12,053 nt of DNA from Candidatus Fermentibacterota bacterium. Lineage in GTDB: Bacteria; JAFGKV01. Position 1 is the stretch's first letter. Every line of letters begins with the position of its first letter. A program made the position numbers and the translations under genes. The stretch covers positions 1 to 12,053 of the forward strand of contig JAUXFG010000121.1 in the NCBI GenBank assembly GCA_030620115.1, read 5' to 3'. The notes under the pieces are model-generated. The model was not told the origin of the DNA. It did no database searches and worked only from the letters and a program-made list of their open reading frames with translations. Of the stretch, positions 1-5,761 are shown one piece after another.

Positions 1-87
1 AGCGTTCTTCAGGCGATAGAGAAGGGCCGGGATCTTGTTGAGGAGGCGGACTGGGATGTGGGAGATCTGCTCGATTCACTTCAATAA
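1..87 (+). CDS. 3' end of an unrecognised gene
   Basis: Frame 1 is open from the window edge to a TAA at 85-87 and gives 28 residues ending in DWDVGDLLDSLQ. The peptide is acidic and looks helical, with ordinary codon use, so it reads as a true C-terminus. No family can be named from so short a tail. It converges on the truncated toxin that ends at 112 on the other strand, and a small hairpin follows its stop. Given the neighbouring toxin-antitoxin genes it may be another small accessory gene, but that is only inference. Confidence 0.5.
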   Translation, partial: SVLQAIEKGRDLVEEADWDVGDLLDSLQ

Positions 88-89
88 AC

Positions 90-104
90 TAGCTATACTA
101 GCTA
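90..104. repeat. small hairpin between convergent gene ends
   Basis: TAGCTA-TAC-TAGCTA forms a 6-bp stem with a 3-nt loop directly after the TAA at 85-87 and just past the toxin remnant stop on the minus strand. No T-run follows on either strand, so it is a weak terminator candidate at best. It also lies close to the point where similarity to the toxin family is lost. Confidence 0.35.
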
Positions 105-111
105 CGTCCCC

Positions 112-189
112 CTATGCCCCAATCTCGATGTAGTAGCAGCAGGCTTCCAGATACTCCTCGGAAGCTTCAGGATGGAACTTCCACCTCAC
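112..189 (-). pseudogene. truncated ParE/RelE-type toxin (N-terminal 25 codons)
   Basis: A GTG start at 187-189 overlaps the antitoxin stop in a GTGA junction, the usual arrangement for antitoxin-toxin pairs. The frame begins MRWKFHPEASEEYLEACCYY, which has the pattern of the first strand and helix of RelE/ParE superfamily toxins (a basic start, then FHPEA, then E-Y-L-EA and a YY pair). It meets a TAG at 112-114 after 25 codons, where the family normally runs to about 90-110 residues. The other two minus frames also stop within a few codons, so a single frameshift does not rescue it. The catalytic C-terminal half is missing, so I read it as a non-functional remnant. An error in assembly or sequencing is less likely because no continuation is seen in any frame. 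Confidence 0.7.
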
Positions 190-419
190 TTGCCGACTAT
201 TTCCCGCGCCCTCGCCATAACCGCCTCTCCCTCCAAAGGCACTACGCGACCGGCTCTGACTTCGTCGCGGCGTCGTTTTGCCTCGTCGAGATGTGCTCGC
301 TCGACTTCGGGCTCGACATGGGTCTCAAGGTATGCCACAAGACGCTCCGCCAGCGATTCCTTCGAATCGTCAGGGAGCGTAAGGGCTTGGTTGTAAACGT
401 CATCGACTGTCAGCGGCAT
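186..419 (-). CDS. antitoxin, addiction-module component family
   Basis: This 77-residue protein beginning MPLTVDDVYNQALTLPDD matches the pattern of the 'putative addiction module component' family (TIGR02574/PF09720): an N-terminal helix with L-P-x-D-x-x-x-L-A-E-R-L, then EAKRRRDEVRAGRVVPLEGE, and a final arginine-rich helix. Such proteins bind and neutralise a ParE/RelE-like toxin encoded just downstream. The start at 419 is chosen because AGGAGG lies 7 nt before it. An in-frame ATG at 503 would add 28 residues that do not resemble the family. The toxin partner follows in a 4-nt overlap but is truncated, so this appears to be an orphan antitoxin. A copy of the TGAGAAG repeat lies about 64 bp upstream in the same orientation. 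Confidence 0.85.
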   Translation of the reverse strand: MPLTVDDVYNQALTLPDDSKESLAERLVAYLETHVEPEVERAHLDEAKRRRDEVRAGRVVPLEGEAVMARAREIVGK

Positions 420-482
420 TTGTGCGCCTCCTATGTCTGTTGGAGCTGTCCACACAGAGTGCGGTACGCCTGGCGCATCCCT

Positions 483-504
483 GGTTAAACCCGCACTTCT
501 CACC
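483..504 (-). repeat. TGAGAAGTGCGGGTTA dispersed repeat, copy A
   Basis: Read on the minus strand this is TGAGAAGTGCGGGTTTAACC preceded by GG. It has the same core as copies at 652-672, 1034-1055 and 1450-1471. It lies upstream of the minus-strand antitoxin in the same orientation, and forms a long imperfect inverted repeat with copy B. Confidence 0.6.
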
Positions 505-651
505 AGCTTCCTGCTACGACAGCCGATATGGTTCTGTCTGCTGCGTTACGCTCTGTCGGCTTCCTCGACGTATCGCAGAGGATACGTCTGCGGGAGCCTC
601 GGTCGCAAGCCTTGCAGCCACAACCATTTCTCCCGTCTCGCGACGAAAGCC

Positions 652-672
652 GGTGAGAGGTGCGGGTTAACC
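652..672 (+). repeat. TGAGAAGTGCGGGTTA dispersed repeat, copy B
   Basis: TGAGAGGTGCGGGTTAACC preceded by GG differs from copy A mainly by one A-to-G change and one fewer T. It is in the opposite orientation to A with 147 bp between them, so the two could pair. Confidence 0.6.
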
Positions 673-727
673 CGAACGTCAGCCATTCGTCTTGCAGAAT
701 GTGTGTTTGCGAAGCAGCCCGTACACA

Positions 728-756
728 TTCAGACGGCGGCACGGCCGACGTCTGAA
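728..756. repeat. stem-loop of unknown function
   Basis: TTCAGACG at 728-735 pairs with CGTCTGAA at 749-756. An inner GGC-ACG-GCC helix (738-746) is separated from the outer stem by a 2x2 internal loop. No T-run follows and no gene is near, so its role is unknown. Confidence 0.4.
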
Positions 757-1033
757 CAAATAGCGTTCTATCCTGAGTGCTATGAGTATATAATGTTTGC
801 GGATGGAGGCAAGCGGTTTGGGAGCAGCATTCGGGATAGAATGTGTGGACGGAGTCGGCTTCGTGCTGTGTGTCAAGCAACGTCGCGGGCTGCGAAAGGC
901 CAATGAAGGCGCTATGGGGTTTTCATAGGCTGTTTCTGCTCGGTGGGGGAAAGAGACCATGGGGGGAGCGCATGTGGTAGATCCGGATATGCCACTGGTT
1001 GCGTTGAGTCGATTTGGTGAGTCGGTGGCAGGC

Positions 1034-1055
1034 CGATGAGAAGTGCGGGCTATCC
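1034..1055 (+). repeat. TGAGAAGTGCGGGTTA dispersed repeat, copy C
   Basis: TGAGAAGTGCGGGCTATCC matches the core of the other copies with two changes near the end (GGCTAT for GGTTAA). No gene follows it within 400 bp. Confidence 0.5.
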
Positions 1056-1433
1056 GCTTGCTTGCCAAACTCACCGCACCAGGTCGGATCCCTCCAAAAT
1101 GCGCTCCTATCTCTCATGTCCCGCGGTGTCAGCGGTGTCAAGTGTGTTCGCGTGTCCCCTTCGCGCGAGGGGAAGATGTTCTAGAGAAAGATAACGACGA
1201 AGTTCGGGAAGAGGGCGGATGCCCAGACCAATTGAGATGCTACGAGTGGAGATGACAGCACGAAGAGGTCGATATATAGTTCCCGTTGCCGAAAGGACGG
1301 ACCGAGTCCGCCAGCCACTGGACAGCGCGGCGGAGTCGGAGGTAAGGACCAGTAATCCATCCGTCACGCAACGTTCTTAGTGCCGGGGCGAGGAACGGGA
1401 ACCCCGCAGGCGCGGTCAAATACAATGCTGCAG

Positions 1434-1452
1434 TCCCGCGGCGGACGCGGGA
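1434..1452. repeat. TCCCGCG/CGCGGGA hairpin, copy 1
   Basis: TCCCGCG-GCGGA-CGCGGGA is a perfect 7-bp stem with a 5-nt loop. The same stem with a different loop recurs at 11413-11433, and both copies run on into T(G/C)AGAAG. This copy abuts repeat copy D and lies in the probable leader of the antitoxin gene at 1480. A TACAAT (-10-like) hexamer is at 1421-1426, without a clear -35. Confidence 0.6.
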
Positions 1453-1471
1453 TGAGAAGCACGGGTTAAGG
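1450..1471 (+). repeat. TGAGAAGTGCGGGTTA dispersed repeat, copy D
   Basis: TGAGAAGCACGGGTTAAGG is the most diverged copy (GTGCGGG becomes GCACGGG). Its end runs into the ribosome binding site of the antitoxin gene starting at 1480, so the repeat edge and the gene leader coincide. Confidence 0.5.
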
Positions 1472-1479
1472 GAGGCAGT

Positions 1480-1710
1480 ATGCGCAAACAGAGAATTGAG
1501 TATGATTCGCCTGTGGACGCCCTTGTCGCTATTGCCAAGCGCCTCAGCGTCAAGGAAGGGCAATACCAAATGGATTCTGAGGCATTCTTTGATAGATACT
1601 GCAAAGGATGCCTGGAAGATTCGATAGATTTCATCGAGTGGGCAAACGACTACCAGCACTATCTCGCCATACGGAACGATCTATCAAAACAGCTTCGTCA
1701 TGTTGCATGA
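1480..1710 (+). CDS. small antitoxin-like protein
   Basis: This is a 76-residue protein with the layout of a compact family of solo or paired antitoxins: a basic start, YDSPVDALVAIAKRLSV at about residues 8-24, SEAFFDRY (residues 33-40), then EDSIDFIEWANDYQHYLAIR (residues 46-65) and a short basic tail. I recall such proteins next to DUF6516 (TumE-type) toxins, but that link is from memory and moderate at best. GGGAGG at 1470-1475 lies 4 nt before the ATG and fixes the start. The next frame overlaps its end by 11 nt (ATG at 1700) and appears to be a broken partner. It shares no sequence with the antitoxin at 186-419. Confidence 0.65.
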   Translation: MRKQRIEYDSPVDALVAIAKRLSVKEGQYQMDSEAFFDRYCKGCLEDSIDFIEWANDYQHYLAIRNDLSKQLRHVA

Positions 1711-1867
1711 AGCGCTCGCTCGATATCTCGGCGAAATCGAAGGGGAATGTGTACGTCTTATCCTGTGGAGGGACGTCCGACCACCGGCGGATCGCGTCCG
1801 CTGTATGAGCACCAACGCCGGCCATGACGGCGGATGCCCCTACAATGCGTGGTCCAATCTGAGGTGA
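1700..1867 (+). pseudogene. possible truncated toxin downstream of the antitoxin
   Basis: The ATG at 1700 overlaps the preceding gene by 11 nt, a typical translationally coupled pair. The frame gives 55 residues starting MLHEALARYLGEIEGECVRL and stops at a TGA at 1865-1867. Its first ~19 residues look like the N-terminal helix expected of a toxin in this position. The rest (RDVRPPADRVRC and onward, Cys- and Gly-rich) does not look like a folded domain and no other frame continues it. I infer a toxin that lost its body just after the first helix. It could instead be a small unknown protein or a non-coding frame. Confidence 0.35.
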
Positions 1868-1930
1868 ATTCGGGCGGCAAGAACAACGAATTGCTTCTGA
1901 ATGATCGCCTCCCCGTCTATGAACATCAGC

Positions 1931-4198
1931 TCAGAACCAGCGTTTGATCCAGGAGCGGAAGCCTCCGGAGGCTTTGACTACGAGCAGGGGCGTGTCGCAG
2001 CGTTGAGCCACGATCTCGGGGATTGTGTCATGCGTGACCTGATAGAGGAGGGGCTCCCTGGTGGCGCCTAACACGAGCAGATCGTAGCCTTTTGCCTCGT
2101 CGAGGATAGAGGAAATGATGTCCCTGCTGCTGACGGACTTGATCCGAATCGTCTGATCCGGGTAGGCGTGTCGTCCACGGAAGTCCTTCACAAAGGACTC
2201 AATGTCGAACGGCTTCCTTCCCGTCTCTACCGTAAATGCAACGATCTCACCTTCTTGGTGGTCGGCCAAGATGGTGGCGACTTCCAGCGCAAATCGACCG
2301 TTCGGTCCACCCGCCAGGGGCACGAGTACGCGCCGGAACGTACGGTTCCCGCAGTCTTTCATGATCACGACGTGACACGGTGATCGCTCGATGATGGGAT
2401 CAACAGTACTCCCTAAACGAAACGCTCTCGTTCCCTTCCCGCCGTGCCACCCCATGATGAGCATGTCGATCCTCTTCTCGCGTACGGCGCTGACGATGCC
2501 CCGCGCCACATTCCGACAGTACCTGATGGTAGTGCTCACCGGAAAGGAGCTGGCGAGGTAGAGCATGATTTCCACGATGCCGGCTTTGCCGTCCATCATG
2601 TACTTGTCCGCATCATGCAGCGGCACCTGGTCGGGGACCCGAACCACGTGGAGCAGCTCCACTTGGCCGTTCCGCGCTTCGCAGAGCCTGTAGGTATTCC
2701 GAACGAGCCCCAGGGCGTTGTCGGGATTCGCTACCGAGACCATAATCCGGTATTCATCGCCCTTGGGCGGCGCTTCCGTCTCTTCCTCCAGTACGAGGAT
2801 CTCGTCTTCGGTGGCCACCGCATGCGACTTGGAGTAGAGATGGAAGATGGCAATGCCGGAAAGCACCCAGATGGGAGCAATGATCCATGCGATAAGACTC
2901 ATGTGAACCAGCCATACGGCCAATACTGCCTGGCAGATGATGGCGAGGATGGGGAAGAGTGGGAAGAACGGCATGATGAAGCCATAGGTGAGCTCATCAC
3001 CCATGTTGACGCGGATCTTGATGACACAGATGTTGACCAAGAAGAAGAGGTACAAGAACATGATGCTTGCGCTTGATGCCACGTCCATGGTGGGAAGGAA
3101 GAGGGCCACCACGATGAGCAAGACCCCTGTGCTCGAGAGCGCCATGACCGGGGTCTTACGCTTTTGGGATATCTTGGCGAGGAGCCCGGGAAGCATACGA
3201 TCACGACCAAGCGCATACGAGGCTCTGGTTGCCGAGTAGACCGTGGCGTTCAGCGCCGATGTGGATGCGAAGATGACCGCCAGGGTGAGGAGCAGGTTGG
3301 CGAACGGCATGAACCTGGCAACCGCCTCGGCGAATCCTCGTTCCTTGAACTGACCGATCCATTCCCATGGAGCGCCCTCGATGCCGGGAGAACCAGCCTT
3401 GACAGCCACAACCGTGGCGAAGCACACCACTACGTACGTCAATGTGACGATAAAGACCGAGTACAGCATAGCCTTGGGGAGGTTGCGTCGAGGATCCATG
3501 GCTTCGTCCCCTGCCTGCGCAATGACCTCGAATCCCTCGAAGGCAACGTAGGTGAAACCCATGGTCACCAGGAGGCTCGACCAGCCATGCGGCAGGAAGG
3601 GGCTGAAGTTCTGGAGGCGAGAGGGGTCCTTTATGGTGACCACGATGCCGAGAAGGCCGATTATCAGAAGGAAGGTTGTCTGCCCCAGTGTGATGAAGGC
3701 CCCGACCTTCCCGGTCTCCGAGGCTCCCCGGTAATTGATGTAAAGGAAAAGCAGCGCGATGAGGAGGGCCGCGGCTTTGGTGGCGATCAGGCTTTCCCCG
3801 CCAATCCATGTGAGCAGACCAAGTTGCTGTAGGTAGCGGAGCGTGTAGAGGGAGAAAGTCAACGCATACATGCTCCCGGCAACTGTGGATGCAAACCACT
3901 CCATCCATCCCGCCAGAAAGCTTGTCCCCCGCCCGAAACCCATGCGGGCGAAGTTGTACGCGCCCCCTGCTCGGGGTACCGCAGATGAGAGTTCCGCGTA
4001 CGACATTGCAGTGAACAGTGCGAGGAGGCCGTTCAAGGTAAATGTCAGCATGACTCCGCCAGGACCGGCCTTGTGGATCGAGAATCCTATTCCAAGGAAT
4101 ACTCCCGCGCCGATCATCATCCCCAATCCCATCATGGTGATGTGGAAAAGAGAGAGCTCCCGGGAGAGCTCCGAGGAAACGCGGGGCTTCTCACTCAT
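1931..4198 (-). CDS. APC-family amino acid permease with two C-terminal universal stress protein domains
   Basis: This 755-residue inner-membrane transporter has residues 15-455 forming about 12 membrane helices of the amino acid-polyamine-organocation superfamily. The first helix carries GLGMMIGAGVFLGIG (24-38), followed by PRAGGAYNFARMGFGR (75-90) and EGFEVIAQAGDEAMDPRRNLP (from 221). Substrate cannot be told from sequence; an amino acid by proton symport is the family norm. After a charged linker (456-480) come two UspA-like domains, about 484-614 and 622-743. The first has an intact G-x2-G-x9-G-S signature (G583, G586, G596, S597), so it may bind ATP. The second starts GATREPLLYQV and lacks the later glycines, so probably does not. 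The ATG overlaps the upstream small-membrane-protein gene by 8 nt with AAGGA before it, indicating one operon and coupled translation. The USP tail may let the transporter sense energy state (inference). Confidence 0.92.
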   Translation of the reverse strand: MSEKPRVSSELSRELSLFHITMMGLGMMIGAGVFLGIGFSIHKAGPGGVMLTFTLNGLLALFTAMSYAELSSAVPRAGGAYNFARMGFGRGTSFLAGWMEWFASTVAGSMYALTFSLYTLRYLQQLGLLTWIGGESLIATKAAALLIALLFLYINYRGASETGKVGAFITLGQTTFLLIIGLLGIVVTIKDPSRLQNFSPFLPHGWSSLLVTMGFTYVAFEGFEVIAQAGDEAMDPRRNLPKAMLYSVFIVTLTYVVVCFATVVAVKAGSPGIEGAPWEWIGQFKERGFAEAVARFMPFANLLLTLAVIFASTSALNATVYSATRASYALGRDRMLPGLLAKISQKRKTPVMALSSTGVLLIVVALFLPTMDVASSASIMFLYLFFLVNICVIKIRVNMGDELTYGFIMPFFPLFPILAIICQAVLAVWLVHMSLIAWIIAPIWVLSGIAIFHLYSKSHAVATEDEILVLEEETEAPPKGDEYRIMVSVANPDNALGLVRNTYRLCEARNGQVELLHVVRVPDQVPLHDADKYMMDGKAGIVEIMLYLASSFPVSTTIRYCRNVARGIVSAVREKRIDMLIMGWHGGKGTRAFRLGSTVDPIIERSPCHVVIMKDCGNRTFRRVLVPLAGGPNGRFALEVATILADHQEGEIVAFTVETGRKPFDIESFVKDFRGRHAYPDQTIRIKSVSSRDIISSILDEAKGYDLLVLGATREPLLYQVTHDTIPEIVAQRCDTPLLVVKASGGFRSWIKRWF

Positions 4199-4346
4199 CG
4201 CTCAGGTCCTTGAGTATGTCGCGGATTGAACCGAGCTGTTTGTCGGCGATGCGATCGATGATTCTCTTGCTCCAGAGGAGCAGATAGGTAAGCACGCTCA
4301 GAGCAAGCAGAATCACCACGATGCCAATGATAGTATTCTTGTCCAT
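4191..4346 (-). CDS. 51-residue single-span membrane protein in operon with the permease
   Basis: The protein starts MDKNTIIGIVVILLALSVLT. It has one hydrophobic helix (about residues 6-25) followed by a basic and acidic amphipathic tail (WSKRIIDRIADKQLGSIRDI) that should lie in the cytoplasm. I recognise no family. The stop shares an 8-nt overlap with the permease ATG, so the two are very likely co-translated and the small protein may be an accessory or stabilising subunit. The ATG at 4346 is preferred because the sequence becomes membrane-like exactly there, but no good ribosome binding site precedes it. A longer frame from 4466 adds 40 residues of unconvincing composition. Confidence 0.65.
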   Translation of the reverse strand: MDKNTIIGIVVILLALSVLTYLLLWSKRIIDRIADKQLGSIRDILKDLSDE

Positions 4347-4685
4347 AATAAAATAGTGGTTGTGGGCCGGGCTAACCCCGGAAACAGAGACCCGGCAGAT
4401 GTCGCTATTGCAACTCCGGTAGTACGAAAGCACAGAGGCACTAGTGTATGCATGCGGCGATCGCAAAGCAAGGCTTCTGTGCGTGGGATAATATGACGTC
4501 TCGGGATCCTGAATACTGGGAGGAGTATCGAGATATCCCCGTCAGCACACGCTACCACCTCTCCGCCATTCGGATTGCGAAGTGGGTTCTACCTGGACTC
4601 ATTGCTTGCTCGGAAGATCACAAGCTCATATACTCTATGAGAATAGACCGAGAGCGCATAGTATTTCCCCATCGGGGCCACGATC
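4347..4685. other. divergent intergenic region
   Basis: This spacer separates the minus-strand permease operon from the plus-strand DUF72 gene and must contain both promoters. A usable plus-strand promoter is listed separately. For the minus strand I found no clear hexamer pair. A near-palindromic GGGCCGGGCTAACCCC is at about 4365-4380, inside the leader of the small membrane protein. Open frames crossing the region have no family features. Confidence 0.5.
4606..4634 (+). promoter_or_regulatory. candidate sigma-70 promoter for the DUF72 gene
   Basis: TTGCTC at 4606-4611 and TATACT at 4629-4634 are separated by 17 nt. The -10 matches 5 of 6 consensus bases and the -35 only the TTG. Transcription would start near 4641 and give a leader of about 45 nt before the ATG at 4686. 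Confidence 0.4.
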
Positions 4686-5507
4686 ATGGCGGAATTACGA
4701 GTTGGGACCTCTGGATTCAGTTTCAAAGATTGGCGGGGGGCTTTCTATCCGCCAGGTATCCAGAATGAGCGAATGCTCGAATACTATGGTACGTTCTTCG
4801 ATTGTGTTGAGATCAATAGCACGTACTACAGGATTATGTCACCCTACATTTTTGGACGCATGGTGGAGAGAACACCCCCAGGCTTCGTATTCACCATCAA
4901 ACTCCATCGAAGCATGACGCACGACAGAGCCGGCATGCACGAAAACCTCAGCGAGTTCAAGGCCTCCATCCAACCACTTCGCGAATCCGGCAAGCTCCAC
5001 GGGCTTCTTGCTCAGTTCCCCTGGTCATTCAAGAATAGCAAGCCCAACAGAGAACACCTGCTTCTCCTGCGTTCTTCTTTTTCGGATGACGATCTGTATA
5101 TTGAGTTCAGGAATGCGAGTTGGTCAGGCCATGGGATTCTGAATTTCCTGCGTGAGCATCATCTCCTCTACTGCTCGGTGGATGAGCCGGCTCTTCCAGG
5201 TCTTTTGCCTTCGGGTGCCTTCCTTTCCGGCGACAAAGGCTATGTTCGATTCCATGGGAGGAACAAACGATCATGGTGGGGTGGTGACAGCGCTCAACGG
5301 TACCATTACTCGTACCGTAAAGACGAACTCCTTCCATGGTGCACCAAGATAAGAAAGATGGGGGAAGAGGCGGTTCGTGTCTATGTGTTCTTCAACAATT
5401 GCCATGCAGGGCACGCGGCGAGAAATGCAGTGCTCATGAAGAAACTGCTGGGTCTCTCGACCCCTTCGCTCCCTGGCGAGCAAGGTGATCTCTTCGAGGA
5501 TATGTGA
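4686..5507 (+). CDS. DUF72 (YecE-like) protein with a C-terminal clamp-binding-type motif
   Basis: This 273-residue cytoplasmic protein of the DUF72 family has its usual landmarks in order: RVGTSGFSFKDWRGAFYP (5-22), VEINSTYYR (41-49), GFVFTIKLHRSMTH (66-79), GLLAQFPWSF (106-115), YIEFRNASW (138-146), CSVDEP (163-168), GYVRFHGRN (185-193) and RVYVFFNN (231-238). DUF72 proteins have a TIM-barrel-like fold and no established reaction. The last nine residues are EQGDLFEDM. Q266-G-D-L269-F270 fits the QxxLF bacterial beta-clamp-binding pattern and is placed, as such motifs often are, on a free C-terminus. It is transcribed alone, divergently from the permease operon. Only a weak GGGG precedes the ATG. 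Confidence 0.9.
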   Translation: MAELRVGTSGFSFKDWRGAFYPPGIQNERMLEYYGTFFDCVEINSTYYRIMSPYIFGRMVERTPPGFVFTIKLHRSMTHDRAGMHENLSEFKASIQPLRESGKLHGLLAQFPWSFKNSKPNREHLLLLRSSFSDDDLYIEFRNASWSGHGILNFLREHHLLYCSVDEPALPGLLPSGAFLSGDKGYVRFHGRNKRSWWGGDSAQRYHYSYRKDELLPWCTKIRKMGEEAVRVYVFFNNCHAGHAARNAVLMKKLLGLSTPSLPGEQGDLFEDM

Positions 5508-5563
5508 TGGGGTGATGGGTAGATGGGGTGATGGGTTCGGAGGTTCAGGGTTCAGAGGTTCAG
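5506..5563 (+). repeat. short tandem repeats after the DUF72 gene
   Basis: A 16-bp unit, GATGGGGTGATGGGTA, is duplicated at 5506-5521 and 5522-5537 with one mismatch, and overlaps the DUF72 stop codon. Three copies of GGTTCAG follow at 5542-5548, 5549-5555 and 5557-5563. A similar run of TCAGAGG-like heptamers occurs at 11433-11460. Confidence 0.65.
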
Positions 5564-5576
5564 CCTCCGGCCCATA

Positions 5577-5590
5577 GGGGCCTACGCCCC
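5577..5590. terminator. GC-rich hairpin, possible terminator of the DUF72 transcript
   Basis: GGGGC-CTAC-GCCCC is a perfect 5-bp stem with a 4-nt loop, in a G/C-rich stretch that offers alternative pairings with the upstream GGCCC. No T-run follows, so intrinsic termination is uncertain. Confidence 0.3.
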
Positions 5591-5665
5591 GGTGGGGGGT
5601 TCACGGGAGATTCTGATCGTTGATTCGTGAGTTCTGAATGGAGAAGGCATGAGATCGGGCCGATA

Positions 5666-5694
5666 TGGCGGACGCGACGGAGCGCGTCCCTCCA
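5666..5694 (+). repeat. ACGGAG-loop hairpin, copy 1
   Basis: GGACGCG-ACGGAG-CGCGTCC (5670-5689) is a perfect 7-bp stem with a 6-nt loop, flanked by TGGC and CTCCA. A second element with the same loop and flanks but a different stem lies inverted at 5721-5749. The changes in the stem are matched on both sides, which indicates that the folded structure is what is kept. Confidence 0.7.
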
Positions 5695-5720
5695 CAGGAC
5701 AGGACGTACACATTCCCGGA

Positions 5721-5749
5721 TGGAGGGCCATGCTCCGTCATGGCCGCCT
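5721..5749 (-). repeat. ACGGAG-loop hairpin, copy 2 (inverted)
   Basis: On the minus strand this reads GGCCATG-ACGGAG-CATGGCC, between GGC and CTCCA. It is also a perfect 7-bp stem. Four of the seven base pairs differ from copy 1 and every one is compensated. The two copies are 26 bp apart and head to head, so they can also pair with each other through their shared parts. Confidence 0.7.
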
Positions 5750-5761
5750 TTGGTGCAGATC

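Larger units (their letters stand above)
504..1479. other. gene-less stretch with repeats
   Basis: I see no convincing gene in these roughly 980 bases. The open frames that cross it have Ser/Arg/Pro/His-rich translations, no recognisable family and no ribosome binding site. What it does hold is listed separately: repeat copies B, C and D and two stem-loops. A 9-bp tandem duplication, GCGGTGTCA twice, is at about 1123-1140. A perfect TATAAT at 789-794 has no good -35 partner and no gene behind it. Confidence 0.55.

Noticed and set aside
483-672. Integron attC site formed by repeat copies A and B
   Set aside because: GTTAAAC in copy A fits the R' pattern, but it lies on the wrong side of the inverted pair, copy B breaks the consensus, and no integrase is present. 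Kept only as a repeat.
789-794. Perfect TATAAT promoter box
   Set aside because: No acceptable -35 at 16-18 nt and no gene downstream.
433-1074. Overlapping open frames of 130-157 codons on both strands of the left gene-less stretch
   Set aside because: Ser/Arg/Pro/His-rich translations, no ribosome binding site and no family pattern; they run through dispersed repeats.
1156-1172. CCCCT...AGGGG hairpin as a terminator
   Set aside because: Only 5 bp, no T-run, and no gene ends nearby.
2444-3076. 210-codon frame antisense to the permease
   Set aside because: A mirror of the strongly supported permease gene; His/Asp-rich with no family features.
3201-3908. 235-codon frame on the permease strand in another register
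   Set aside because: Out-of-frame reading of the permease, whose own frame has clear membrane helices and motifs.
4365-4380. Fifth copy of the TGAGAAGTGCGGGTTA repeat
   Set aside because: It shares only a GGGTTAGCCC-like core; the TGAGAAG half is absent.
5627-5761. 45-residue N-terminal extension of the first DUF2142 protein
   Set aside because: It would translate through both ACGGAG hairpins and is not membrane-protein-like; family similarity begins after 5762.
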